From Paenibacillus segetis (GTDB lineage Bacteria > Bacillota > Bacilli > Paenibacillales > Paenibacillaceae), in assembly GCF_014639155.1 (NCBI RefSeq), contig NZ_BMFT01000004.1, positions 186,001 to 250,000 of the forward strand: DNA of 64,000 bases, read 5' to 3'. Both the position numbers and the translations under genes were made by a program. A model generated the notes under the pieces. It saw nothing but the letters and a program-made list of their open reading frames with translations. It made no database searches and was not told the origin of the DNA. Below, one piece after another: positions 7,554 to 16,751 of this stretch (the first letter of the stretch is position 1; every line of letters begins with the position of its first letter).

Positions 7554-10529
7554 TCAGACCAAATCACGCCGTAATGTGAATAGGTCTTTGAGTGCATCGG
7601 TCGACAGCTCGGTAATCCAGCTCTCGGTACTGGATATGACATTATCGCTGAGTTGTTGCTTGTTCTCTAGCATTTCATCAATGCGTTCCTCAAGCGTACC
7701 AAGCGAGATGAACTTGTGTACCTGCACATCCTTAGTCTGCCCCATCCGGTAAGCTCGGTCCGTAGCTTGGTTCTCTACGGCGGGATTCCACCAACGGTCG
7801 AAGTGAAACACATGATTCGCCGCTGTCAGATTAAGCCCCACGCCCCCTGCTTTGATCGAAAGTATAAATACATTCGGTTGTTCAGCAGGCGGCAAGGTTT
7901 GTGATTGGAACTGATCAATCATGCGGTCACGTGCCGTTTTGGATGTACTTCCATTCAGGTAGAGCACCGGTTCTCCCAGCTCCCCCTGTAGAACATGCTT
8001 CAGTATCTCTCCCATACCAATATACTGTGTAAAGATCAGGCAACGCTCGCCTTCATCTCGCAGCTCTTTGACCATTTCGAGCAAGCGCTCCAGTTTGGAT
8101 GAACGGTTGATTAACATCTCAGTTACTAAAGAGCTATCCTCTTGTTCTCCTTGAGCATCAGGCAAGAAATCCTTCGTTAACAACACTGGATGATCGCACA
8201 GCTGCTTTAGATGGGTGAGCGTAGCTAGAATAGCTCCTTTTCTTTCGATCCCTTTTAACTCTTTCACTTTGTTCATTAAGTCGGTTACAGTTTGATCATA
8301 GAGAGCACTTTGCTCGGCTGTAAGCTGAATATAGGTTTTCATTTCATTCTTATCAGGCAAATCGAGCTGGATCGCGGGATCTTTCTTCTTACGGCGAAGC
8401 ATAAATGGCTTCACTAATTTCTGAAGATTGATTGTGCGCTGCTCATCGTGGTCTTTTTCAATCGCTTGAATAAACCGAGTATTAAATGCCCGAGCACTTC
8501 CCAGATAACCTGGGTTCATGAAGTCATAGAGAGACCACAGCTCAGAGAGCCGATTCTCTATAGGTGTTCCCGTAAGCACGATCCGATGTTTGGCTGGGAA
8601 GCTTCGCACCGCAGCAGATTGTTTGGTTTGGGCATTTTTGATGTTTTGGGCTTCGTCAAGGCATAGCGAGTCCCATGTAAATTCCTTTAGTAATTCTTGA
8701 TCAAGTGTTGCGGTGGCATATGAGGTTAATATGACATCCGCTTGCCTGATTTCCTCTTGGAAAGCCTCCTCATTAGAGCGTCCGCTCCCATAGTGGAGCA
8801 TCACTCTAAGTGAAGGGGCAAATCGACTTAATTCCTTCTGCCAGTTACCGAGTACCGAAGTCGGACAGATCAAGAGAGAAGGGAGGGCCTTATCTCCATC
8901 CATGTTGGTCTCTTTTAGATGTAATAAATAAGCAATGAATTGTACGGTTTTACCAAGACCCATATCATCTGCCAGGCAGGCACCGAGTCCAAAGCGCCGT
9001 AAAAAAGCGAGCCAGGAATAGCCATCATATTGATAGGTCCGCAACTCTGCTCTTAATTCACTCGGAACGGGGAGCTTTGGCCATTCAGATTGTCGTCCAA
9101 GCTGACTCATGAGTTTGATCAGATGTTCATTGAGCTCAACCCCAAGCTGGATGCGCTCTGGGGTTTCTTCCTCTTCCTCTGGCTGGTCAGCTGATCGGCC
9201 GCTGTAAGACTGATTACTGCTCTCCAGTAGGTGCAGATGTAAGATGTCCTGAAAGGATAGTCCCTGCGAGCTATCCACGCCATCCATAGCTTGACGAATT
9301 TGCGCCAGTAGGGCGGGATCGAGTGGGATCCATTGTCCTCGAAATTGAACTAAGCGTTCATTGCGAGCGACGAGCTCGGCAAACTCAGCTTCAGTTAGCT
9401 GAGTCTCTCCAATAGCAATGCGCCAATCGAATTGAATAATCGAATTCAGCCCGAATAATGAGCTGCCGTTACTCCCTTGTCGATCATCACTGCCTTCGCC
9501 CGCGCGAACCTTCGCCCGAAGTTTTGGCTTTCTGCGGCTAGCTGCTTCCCACCAAGCAGGAAGTAGAACCTGCCAGCCCGCTTCAAGTAAACGGCGGCTG
9601 TCTACCGTTAAGAACTGCCAAGCCGCCTCGTCGGACAACGGTTTGCCCAGTACATCTTGCGTTTGCTCGGCCCATTGCTCCCTTGGGAGACTTGCACGTA
9701 AATGCTCCAGCCATCCAATGGAGCGCTCACTAATGTGACTTGACCAAGAATCCGGCCATTGACCGGATACGTGTCCATCTTCGGCAAGCCGAACCGAAAT
9801 AAGTACCGAGAGATCGAACTTATCTTGCAGCACCAGCTTGAGGCGCCAAAATGGCTCTTCATCATCGGGTTCCAGTAGCTGCAACAGGGGCCGGAAGGGT
9901 GCAGTATCTGCCCTCCAGCCGATTGAAATCAACCATGCTTGTTCATTCAAGCCTAGGGCCGCACTGTCTTTAGCAAAGAGCATCGGATATTCGCTTCGTA
10001 AATCTGAAGCGGTTATTTCCGTTCCATAGTAACGGTGTGAGACGGCAGATGAGAAAGCCGCACTTAATCCATCGTAATCATCAGGACTGCTGCTATCCAT
10101 GCTCTCTAAAGCGAATCGCACCTTAGAATCTAAGGATTTTTTATCCCAAGTCCACGCTAGCTTTCCTTCCTGGAAGGCAGATAAGCTAGGAATATATTGC
10201 TTCTCTACAATGCAGGTATTCAACGCAGAGACGAGTTGGATCAACTGCGTGGCCGCTTCGTCCCATACCCATTCGATATGACTCAGTAGCTTATGTTCTG
10301 CAAAGAAGGAGAGCACGTATTCGGATGGAAGAACAACAAGTTCCACCTCTTGAACCTGCCTAATCTCCAATTCAGTACCGTAGAAAGAAGCCTCATGCCA
10401 GGCGAACAAACGTTGTTTCAAGTACAATCCAGATACATAACTGTTACCATGAATAGATCCGTAAATAAGAGCATCTCCGTAAGCGCTGAGACTGATATGG
10501 ACCCTGATGGCTTCTGTGTAATGTCTCAT
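7554..10529 (-). CDS. SNF2/RapA-like DEAD/H helicase
   Basis: 991-residue SWI2/SNF2 ATPase. The N-terminal half, about residues 1-480, is the bacterial SNF2-associated region without clear motifs. The ATPase core then runs in order: Walker A DDMGLGKT near residue 520, LDEAQNIK (DEAQ box) near 625, LTGTPIENRLSELWSL, and in the second lobe KAGGVGLNLTAANHVFHFDRWWNPAVENQATDRAYRMGQ around residues 890-930. It is expected to translocate on DNA and remodel nucleoprotein. Its start overlaps the upstream SWIM gene by 4 bases (ATGA), so the two are translationally coupled. The arrangement resembles ywqA/ywqB of Bacillus subtilis, for which the role is not settled to my knowledge. Confidence 0.95.
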   Translation of the reverse strand: MRHYTEAIRVHISLSAYGDALIYGSIHGNSYVSGLYLKQRLFAWHEASFYGTELEIRQVQEVELVVLPSEYVLSFFAEHKLLSHIEWVWDEAATQLIQLVSALNTCIVEKQYIPSLSAFQEGKLAWTWDKKSLDSKVRFALESMDSSSPDDYDGLSAAFSSAVSHRYYGTEITASDLRSEYPMLFAKDSAALGLNEQAWLISIGWRADTAPFRPLLQLLEPDDEEPFWRLKLVLQDKFDLSVLISVRLAEDGHVSGQWPDSWSSHISERSIGWLEHLRASLPREQWAEQTQDVLGKPLSDEAAWQFLTVDSRRLLEAGWQVLLPAWWEAASRRKPKLRAKVRAGEGSDDRQGSNGSSLFGLNSIIQFDWRIAIGETQLTEAEFAELVARNERLVQFRGQWIPLDPALLAQIRQAMDGVDSSQGLSFQDILHLHLLESSNQSYSGRSADQPEEEEETPERIQLGVELNEHLIKLMSQLGRQSEWPKLPVPSELRAELRTYQYDGYSWLAFLRRFGLGACLADDMGLGKTVQFIAYLLHLKETNMDGDKALPSLLICPTSVLGNWQKELSRFAPSLRVMLHYGSGRSNEEAFQEEIRQADVILTSYATATLDQELLKEFTWDSLCLDEAQNIKNAQTKQSAAVRSFPAKHRIVLTGTPIENRLSELWSLYDFMNPGYLGSARAFNTRFIQAIEKDHDEQRTINLQKLVKPFMLRRKKKDPAIQLDLPDKNEMKTYIQLTAEQSALYDQTVTDLMNKVKELKGIERKGAILATLTHLKQLCDHPVLLTKDFLPDAQGEQEDSSLVTEMLINRSSKLERLLEMVKELRDEGERCLIFTQYIGMGEILKHVLQGELGEPVLYLNGSTSKTARDRMIDQFQSQTLPPAEQPNVFILSIKAGGVGLNLTAANHVFHFDRWWNPAVENQATDRAYRMGQTKDVQVHKFISLGTLEERIDEMLENKQQLSDNVISSTESWITELSTDALKDLFTLRRDLV

Positions 10530-12175
10530 GATATCAGTTTCCCCTTTCGAAGCTCCTCTTGCAATGCGCGCAACCGACTATGACGGCTGGCGAATGCGGT
10601 GATGAATTGCTCCCAGCGTTCTTCTTGCTTCAGTTTCTTGTACAGTTTGGACAAACGTTTCAATAGCTTAACGGCCGCTTTATAGCTAACTCTATTCTTG
10701 AGTAGAATATATCTTTCAACAGCCTGATGATAAAAGGGTAGGAGCAGTTCTGGGGCATTTTTTTCTATCGGCTGCATAACGCTGACACGAAAATCTAATG
10801 GTTCCTTGCCAATGCTTAGCTGATAGTCCATCCAGTGCTGCCATTTACCGTGAGTGAGTAAGGCTTCTTCATATATATTCCGCGAATAAGGTAGCATACT
10901 GACAAGGCTATTCCACAAATGCTGCTCAGAATCAGGAAAGTGTTGGATCACCTTATCCCAATACGCTACATACTCGTTCAAATGCTCTTCCCGAAGGCTA
11001 CTTAGCATCGGACCGATGGTGATCAACCATTCTTGTAGCCTGGACCATTGCTCAGTTGAAGATAGAACATGTAAGAAATGAAGTAAGCGCCCGGGCGGGA
11101 TGATCATTCCCTTGTTAGCTTGTTGAAGCAGTTCCCAAGCCGGCCCATCTTGAGCTAAATAGAAGTACATTTGGCATTGTGCTAACAACCAGGGAAGCTT
11201 AGAAAGTGTGGTGCCGAGCTCAGTTTGAGCTAATTTTAACTGTTCTAGCTCCTCCACATACATCGACTCGTCTTGCAAATTCGGGTGAATCCATTGCAGC
11301 CACAGCCGATCATAAATTTCGGAAAAGTATTTGAGATTTTTAGCTTCCACCAGCATGTGACCGCGTAAGTAACTTAATGTCTCTGTAATACGAGGCCACT
11401 GCTCCGGCTCATCCTTAATCATAAGCGTACTGCGCAATATACGTTTAACTTCTTCATGCATATCATCAGCAGCAACCTGTGTGTGATACCCTATGAAAAT
11501 ATCTCTATGCGTTCCTGAATTTTGTAAGGGATGTACCAGTTTTTCAAGCACAAATAGATGAGCATGAAGTTTATATAACAGCTCTAAGACAGGTGAAAGT
11601 TGAGGCTGTAGGTTATAGATTGAAGCCAGCGCATTTTTAGCATATTGCGCGTTTGGACTATTGAAGCCTACTGAAGAAATGCTCAGCTTAAATAATTCAT
11701 GCCATTCCTTAATGTTCATAAAAGGTATCCGACTAGCTTGCTCCTGCAATTTAGCAAGGGCTTCTTCTGCCTTACGGTCCACTGTCTGCGAACTGGAAGT
11801 ATTATGGGGTAAGGGTCTCGTAGGCTGCTTAAACATCGCCGTTGAATTGGCATTGACGATGGCATGAACAGACCGCCCCTGCTGGCTGACGTAATCAAGC
11901 AGAACAGCAATCATATGCTTACAGTAGGCTGGAACAGGACAAGAACAACGACTTTCGGATAAGGAGTCCAGATTAAGAGTGACGCGGTACTTATCCTCAT
12001 CATTACCTTCGACAAGGGCTTCAATCTGCTCAGGATTGGATACTTTCAAAGGCTGGACACGCTCTTGTTTAAAATATTGGAATCCACGTTTTATCGTAAG
12101 ATCATTGAAGTTTTCTCCGACCTTATGAATGAGAATCTGCCACTGTGTATCATCAAGGGTATATTTTAGGCTCAT
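10526..12175 (-). CDS. SWIM zinc-finger protein
   Basis: 549 residues from ATG 12175, which has GGAG six to nine bases upstream; the frame stays open further upstream but without a site. The SWIM motif is CSCPVPAYCKH with ligands Cys77, Cys79, Cys85 and His87, in an N-terminal domain that starts with a helical segment. The remaining 450 residues are helical and rich in Leu, Trp and Gln, possibly repeat-like, with no recognised domain. SWIM fingers bind DNA or proteins. The 4-base overlap with the SNF2 gene strongly suggests that the two products act together on DNA or RNA polymerase. It resembles YwqB. Confidence 0.9.
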   Translation of the reverse strand: MSLKYTLDDTQWQILIHKVGENFNDLTIKRGFQYFKQERVQPLKVSNPEQIEALVEGNDEDKYRVTLNLDSLSESRCSCPVPAYCKHMIAVLLDYVSQQGRSVHAIVNANSTAMFKQPTRPLPHNTSSSQTVDRKAEEALAKLQEQASRIPFMNIKEWHELFKLSISSVGFNSPNAQYAKNALASIYNLQPQLSPVLELLYKLHAHLFVLEKLVHPLQNSGTHRDIFIGYHTQVAADDMHEEVKRILRSTLMIKDEPEQWPRITETLSYLRGHMLVEAKNLKYFSEIYDRLWLQWIHPNLQDESMYVEELEQLKLAQTELGTTLSKLPWLLAQCQMYFYLAQDGPAWELLQQANKGMIIPPGRLLHFLHVLSSTEQWSRLQEWLITIGPMLSSLREEHLNEYVAYWDKVIQHFPDSEQHLWNSLVSMLPYSRNIYEEALLTHGKWQHWMDYQLSIGKEPLDFRVSVMQPIEKNAPELLLPFYHQAVERYILLKNRVSYKAAVKLLKRLSKLYKKLKQEERWEQFITAFASRHSRLRALQEELRKGKLIS

Positions 12176-12297
12176 ATTTATTCTCCTAAGGGAGTGTAGT
12201 GTAATAAAGCTATTATCTAATCTAACATATCTGAAGTACCTAAAGGAACGGGATAAGAAATACATTCTGAAGGTTGCCATCATCGTAGGGCGTTAAA

Positions 12298-12331
12298 AAT
12301 AGGTCAACCAGAAAAAACTGGCTGACCTATT
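12298..12331 (-). terminator. Rho-independent terminator of the YesM/YesN operon
   Basis: AATAGGTCA-a-CCAG (12298-12311) and CTGG-c-TGACCTATT (12318-12331) with a 6-base loop. On the minus strand the stem runs into TATTTTT, so it ends the histidine kinase transcript. Confidence 0.88.
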
Positions 12332-12340
12332 GATACTTAT

Positions 12341-14110
12341 CTATTGTTCCATGCGATAAATAGGAAGCTGAATAATAACGGTAGTACCTTGTCCTTCAAC
12401 ACTGTGAATGTTGACTCCATAAGGGTCTCCATATTTCATCCATATCCGATTATGTACATTTTGTACGCCGATATGCTCCGTTGAAGTAACATTCTTACTA
12501 TTCAATCTGTCAATTAAATTGGAAAGGTCATAAGGGGAGAGTCCTACTCCGTTATCGATAATGGTAATGACAAGGCAGTTGGTGGCAGACTTCTCCACAC
12601 TAAGTAGGAGTGATCCTCCTTTGCCACGAGGTTCTAGCCCGTGACTGAGTGCATTCTCAATAATAGGCTGAATGAACATTTTGGGTACGGGAATGGGGAG
12701 AAATTCTTCAGGGCAATAGAACTCGAACGTCATCTTATCTGGAAACCGACCTTGGTGAATTTTGACACAGGCTTCTGCAATCTTGAGTTCCTCTCCTAAA
12801 CTTACCTCATCCTTCTCTTTGATAATGTACCGCAGCATCGTGCTTAATGCGTTCGTCATCTCATAAATTTCCTGATTACCTTTGACGATGGCGATTCCTT
12901 TAATAGAATCGAGAGTATTGCTTAGAAAATGTGGCTTGATCTGGCTTTGCAAATAGGCGTATTCCGCTCGTTGCTTCTCCAAATCAACCTGATATAAATT
13001 GGTCGTAGTTTCAATCAAGCGTCCAGTTAGATCATTGATTCTCTCGAGCATCGTGTTGAACTCATAGGATATGACCTCAATTTCTGCATAGCCTTCAAGG
13101 GAGACCTGCGAATGCAGGACATTCAAATTCTCGGACTTTAGTCTAGTCATGAAGCGCATCAGCTTGGTAAGCGGTTTAAGGATATTCATCATTAGTATGG
13201 TATAGGGAATGGAGAACAAGAGCAATGTAACCACCAGTAGCATATAACTGGTTTTCCTTAATGTATCCAATTCCTTGATCAAGCTATGTATCGGTACGGC
13301 TGTAACGATACTCCCCGAAATCTCCGGCAGATCAAAAGATTGTATGGCATATTTCTTACCATCGATACTCGCCATATATGCTTTATCACTACTTGCCTGC
13401 ATGCCCGCCTGCTTGAATTGATCAATCAGCCGATCATCCTCGTTGCTTTTGGTATAAACAATCTCTTGATTATCCATCACGATGAAGGTAGTGTCGGCCA
13501 AGCGGGGATAACGCTCAAGCTCCGTATTAATAGACTTAACATCCAGCGCAATGGCGATGAAGCCTACCTTTTCTCCATAGAGAGGAGTATCGCCATAGGA
13601 ATAAATATTCATGCCGAACAAAAAGTTATCCTTTGGTATTTTATAATCCTCTTTACGATATCCAATATAGTGGACTTCACCATCATCTTGAGCCTGCTCC
13701 ATAACCGTATTGATATCATTCATTTTTCCGACAAAAGGTGTCTTCGTATTCAAGCGTCCTAAGATCACAATATCAAGTATATCTTTATTGGTATTTTTCA
13801 CGACACCTATCAGACTCTCGACATTTTTTGAAAGGTTATACATCTTAAGTTTATCCGTCTCGATAAATAAAGCTTGTACGGTAGTATCATAGCCGAGATT
13901 CATCATCAGATTGGAAGCGTTAGCATAATTAGCAGACAGCTTCTGCTTCAGCAAGGATACAAGCTCCGTATTATATTGTGTATTCTGATTAATGATCGTT
14001 CTACTGGCCTGATGATATACCTTAATGATAACAAAGGGGATCATGGCAATGATCACCATTCCAATAATCATGACTTGTGTTCGAATAGATAGCTTCTTGA
14101 AGGGTTTCAT
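12341..14110 (-). CDS. Sensor histidine kinase, YesM type
   Basis: 589-residue membrane sensor. TM1 is at about residues 12-32, then comes an extracellular sensor region of roughly 250 residues, TM2 around 290-312, a HAMP linker, and a HisKA_7TM/YesM-type kinase core. The H-box reads QIKPHFLSNTLDSI with His394 as the presumed phosphorylation site; the family norm is QINPHFLYNTL, so Asn to Lys and Tyr to Ser are unusual. The N box FIQPIIENALSHGLEP, G1 IIDNGVGL and a second glycine segment GVQNVHNR are intact. It overlaps the response regulator by 4 bases. It probably senses an extracellular oligosaccharide or the neighbouring binding protein and drives the divergent importer at 15791. Confidence 0.95.
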   Translation of the reverse strand: MKPFKKLSIRTQVMIIGMVIIAMIPFVIIKVYHQASRTIINQNTQYNTELVSLLKQKLSANYANASNLMMNLGYDTTVQALFIETDKLKMYNLSKNVESLIGVVKNTNKDILDIVILGRLNTKTPFVGKMNDINTVMEQAQDDGEVHYIGYRKEDYKIPKDNFLFGMNIYSYGDTPLYGEKVGFIAIALDVKSINTELERYPRLADTTFIVMDNQEIVYTKSNEDDRLIDQFKQAGMQASSDKAYMASIDGKKYAIQSFDLPEISGSIVTAVPIHSLIKELDTLRKTSYMLLVVTLLLFSIPYTILMMNILKPLTKLMRFMTRLKSENLNVLHSQVSLEGYAEIEVISYEFNTMLERINDLTGRLIETTTNLYQVDLEKQRAEYAYLQSQIKPHFLSNTLDSIKGIAIVKGNQEIYEMTNALSTMLRYIIKEKDEVSLGEELKIAEACVKIHQGRFPDKMTFEFYCPEEFLPIPVPKMFIQPIIENALSHGLEPRGKGGSLLLSVEKSATNCLVITIIDNGVGLSPYDLSNLIDRLNSKNVTSTEHIGVQNVHNRIWMKYGDPYGVNIHSVEGQGTTVIIQLPIYRMEQ

Positions 14111-15534
14111 TTGTTCACCCTGTATTGTGTAGGTGTGATTTTGTTATATCGCTTGAAAATTCTTGTGAAATAGAAATAATCCTGAAAACCGCATTGTTCT
14201 CCAACCTGCTGGATGGTGTGGTCGGTTTCTTTCAAAAGCTTGCAGGCATATTGAATCCGCAGACGGGACACATATTCCACGATGGTTTCTCCGACCTCCT
14301 TTTTGAACAATTGACATAAGTAATTAGGACTTAAATAAAATCTGCTTGCAAGTCCTTGGATTGATATCTCTTGAGTAAAGTTATCGTGCAAATAAATTAC
14401 GATTTCCTTTACCTTTTTATGGGCTACTTTCACTGCGTTAGCGGGTAGTTCCTCGGTGAAATGAGTATATGAGTTCTTGAGAATATCGTCGATCAAGGCA
14501 TCGACATTGCCATAATGCGTATACAGCTGTTCATATCCTTCGAAGAATCGAATATCGATCTGGTTACCCTCATGAAAGAACAGATACGTTACCGTCGTAT
14601 AAATCAAATAGGCGTCTTTAATTGTAAAGGTTAAATTGTGGAATAGGTCTCTTGAAGACTCCAGAATCTTAATGAATTGGATCCGGTCTTTGTGTTCAAG
14701 AGCAAACTTAATATCCCTAAGCGTTTCGTTGATGGGGACACTATTCTTATTGTTAGCTGGATAGATGCCTGTCTTCCCCGTAGAGAATATGCCGTATGCA
14801 GACAGTGAAGCAGCTTCAAGCGAAGCTTCCAGCTCAGCAACATCCGATATGGCATAACCTACACCCGCACTAAAGGAACCTGATGGAGGGGCCATATTCC
14901 ATGAATGAAGGAAAGCTTCTTTCAATTCATCGTAGACAAGGAAACCTTGTCGGCGGAGGTTCATCGAAAAGCTGAAATGTTTTACTTCATGATTAACTGA
15001 TGCAAGATTTACTCCTTGTATTACAATCGGCGTAATTTTGGAGTTCGGATGAAGCGGCATATCGTAATCTTCTAGGAGTTGCTTCATCTTTAATGTATTA
15101 CCAGAGCAGATGGCTTCGTACATGTCGAGGGAAAGCGAGGGTGATTTCGTTTTTAACTTACCATGTAAATAATCGGCGACCCTTGCTAGCATACTATGAA
15201 TCTCTTCGATCTCGAACGGTTTCAAGCAGTAACCGAAGGTGCCATAGTTAATAGCTCTCTGTGCATAGGCAAATTCCGCATGTCCACTTAACACCACGAA
15301 CAAGGTTTCAGGAGAGACAGATTTACCATTCTTAATTAATTCTAGGCCATTCATCTCTGGCATCTTAATATCAGTAAGTACCAGATCCGGACGCAGAGTC
15401 TTGATCAATTGGAGCGCCTCTAACCCATTATCTGCATGACCGATGACCTCGAACCCATATTTTCCCCAGCTTACGCCTGCTTTAATTCCTTCAACAATCC
15501 ATTTCTCATCATCGACTACGATAGCTTTATACAT
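14107..15534 (-). CDS. Response regulator, YesN type (REC + AraC)
   Basis: 475 residues from ATG 15534 (MYKAIVVDDEKW), chosen for the GGGGGGAG site 6 bases upstream; the open frame extends 11 codons further without a site. The receiver domain occupies residues 1-120 with acidic DD at 8-9, phospho-acceptor Asp55 (VLTDIKMPEMNG) and Lys near 104. The middle is a helical linker. The C-terminal AraC domain carries ISIQGLASRFYLSPNYLCQLF and HTIQQVGEQCGFQDYFYFTRIF. It is the first gene of a two-gene operon with the kinase and is divergent from the LplB-type permease, which is the probable target. Confidence 0.95.
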   Translation of the reverse strand: MYKAIVVDDEKWIVEGIKAGVSWGKYGFEVIGHADNGLEALQLIKTLRPDLVLTDIKMPEMNGLELIKNGKSVSPETLFVVLSGHAEFAYAQRAINYGTFGYCLKPFEIEEIHSMLARVADYLHGKLKTKSPSLSLDMYEAICSGNTLKMKQLLEDYDMPLHPNSKITPIVIQGVNLASVNHEVKHFSFSMNLRRQGFLVYDELKEAFLHSWNMAPPSGSFSAGVGYAISDVAELEASLEAASLSAYGIFSTGKTGIYPANNKNSVPINETLRDIKFALEHKDRIQFIKILESSRDLFHNLTFTIKDAYLIYTTVTYLFFHEGNQIDIRFFEGYEQLYTHYGNVDALIDDILKNSYTHFTEELPANAVKVAHKKVKEIVIYLHDNFTQEISIQGLASRFYLSPNYLCQLFKKEVGETIVEYVSRLRIQYACKLLKETDHTIQQVGEQCGFQDYFYFTRIFKRYNKITPTQYRVNK

Positions 15535-15648
15535 GTTGCTCCCCCCCTTGTTGTAAGCGATACTCATAAGTCGATCCTAATAGTGGTAGGACTTGATTGG
15601 TATAGACTAAACTACGATGTATATGTCTAAAATTCAGATTCCAAAAAA

Positions 15649-15666
15649 AATGAAAGCACTTTCATT
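15649..15666. promoter_or_regulatory. cre-like palindrome in the divergent promoter region
   Basis: AATGAAAG-CA-CTTTCATT is a perfect 8-bp inverted repeat. The core TGAAAGCACTTTCA fits the CcpA cre consensus TGWAANCGNTNWCA except for one central G to A. It lies between the YesN gene and the importer operon, so carbon-catabolite control of either side is plausible. A TATAAT sequence follows at 15722-15727 towards the importer. Confidence 0.55.
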
Positions 15667-15790
15667 GAAAAATCCAAATGATTAGAATTTTTTGTCCATA
15701 CCCGCCTATTCGTTATGTACCTATAATTTATCATATAGCGCCACGATACAGAATCAATTTATCAATAATAGCGAAAGGCGGCGATAATGG

Positions 15791-16729
15791 ATGGCTCAAA
15801 TGACGAATCATGTACATAAAAAGAGCTTGTGGAAAACGATCCTACAATATAAGTACTTTTATATTATGGTTCTACCTATTTTAATCTGGTATGCAATATT
15901 TAGTTACGCCCCAATGTATGGGGTCACGCTGGCATTTAAGACTTTCAACTATAGAGAGGGTATTTTTGGAAGTCCGTGGATAGGGTTAGAGCACTTTCAA
16001 ACGATTCTGACGGATATGGAGTTAAGACGTGCCTTCTTCAATACGATTTTGATCAGTATAGTGAAGTTGGTTACGCACTTTCCGACACCTATCATCCTAG
16101 CTATCGTTCTTTATGAATTTTCACGAACCGTAGCGAGACGTGTATTCCAGACGATCTTAACTTTTCCGCATTTTATCTCATGGGTTGTGTTGTCGGGTAT
16201 CATCGTCAATATCATGAGCAGAGAGGGAATATTCAATCAATTGATCGTGATGTTTGGGGGAGAAGCGTCAGCACTTCTTGTAGATGAAAATGCATTTCGG
16301 CCGATATTGTACATTACGCACATCTGGCGTGAAATTGGCTGGGACTCTATCATTTACTTGGCAGCGCTCTCAGGTATTAATCCCGAGTTGTACGAGGCTG
16401 CGGAAATGGATGGGGCCAATCGATTTAAACGCTTACTCCATATCTCATGGCCGGGTCTTAAGAGCACCGTAGCCATTCTATTGATTCTTAACGTTGGTCA
16501 ATTGATGTCACAGGGGGCTAGCTTCGATCAAATCTTTAACCTTTACAGTTCACCGGTATATTCCGTTGCGGATACCATCGACACCTATATCTATCGAACC
16601 TCGTTTACAACGGGTGGGGATTTTGGATATACCACAGCAGTAGGGATTTTGAAGTCCATCATTAGCGTAGTACTCTTGGTTACGGCGAACAAGATCGTGA
16701 AGAAGCTTGGTGAGGAAGGCTTGTATTAA
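15791..16729 (+). CDS. Sugar ABC transporter permease, LplB type
   Basis: 312 residues; ATG 15791 has AAAGGCGG about 9 bases upstream. It is an inner-membrane permease of the Paenibacillus LplB group, recognised by the start LQYKYFYIMVLPILIWYAIFSYAPMYGVTLAFKTFNY and the EAA loop YEAAEMDGANRFKRLLHISWPGL. It has six hydrophobic segments. It heads the operon permease-permease-binding protein with no ATPase. LplB-type importers usually take up oligosaccharides released from complex polysaccharides and are governed by adjacent YesM/YesN systems, as here. Confidence 0.95.
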   Translation: MAQMTNHVHKKSLWKTILQYKYFYIMVLPILIWYAIFSYAPMYGVTLAFKTFNYREGIFGSPWIGLEHFQTILTDMELRRAFFNTILISIVKLVTHFPTPIILAIVLYEFSRTVARRVFQTILTFPHFISWVVLSGIIVNIMSREGIFNQLIVMFGGEASALLVDENAFRPILYITHIWREIGWDSIIYLAALSGINPELYEAAEMDGANRFKRLLHISWPGLKSTVAILLILNVGQLMSQGASFDQIFNLYSSPVYSVADTIDTYIYRTSFTTGGDFGYTTAVGILKSIISVVLLVTANKIVKKLGEEGLY

Positions 16730-16751
16730 TCAGCATAAGGAGGACACCAAA

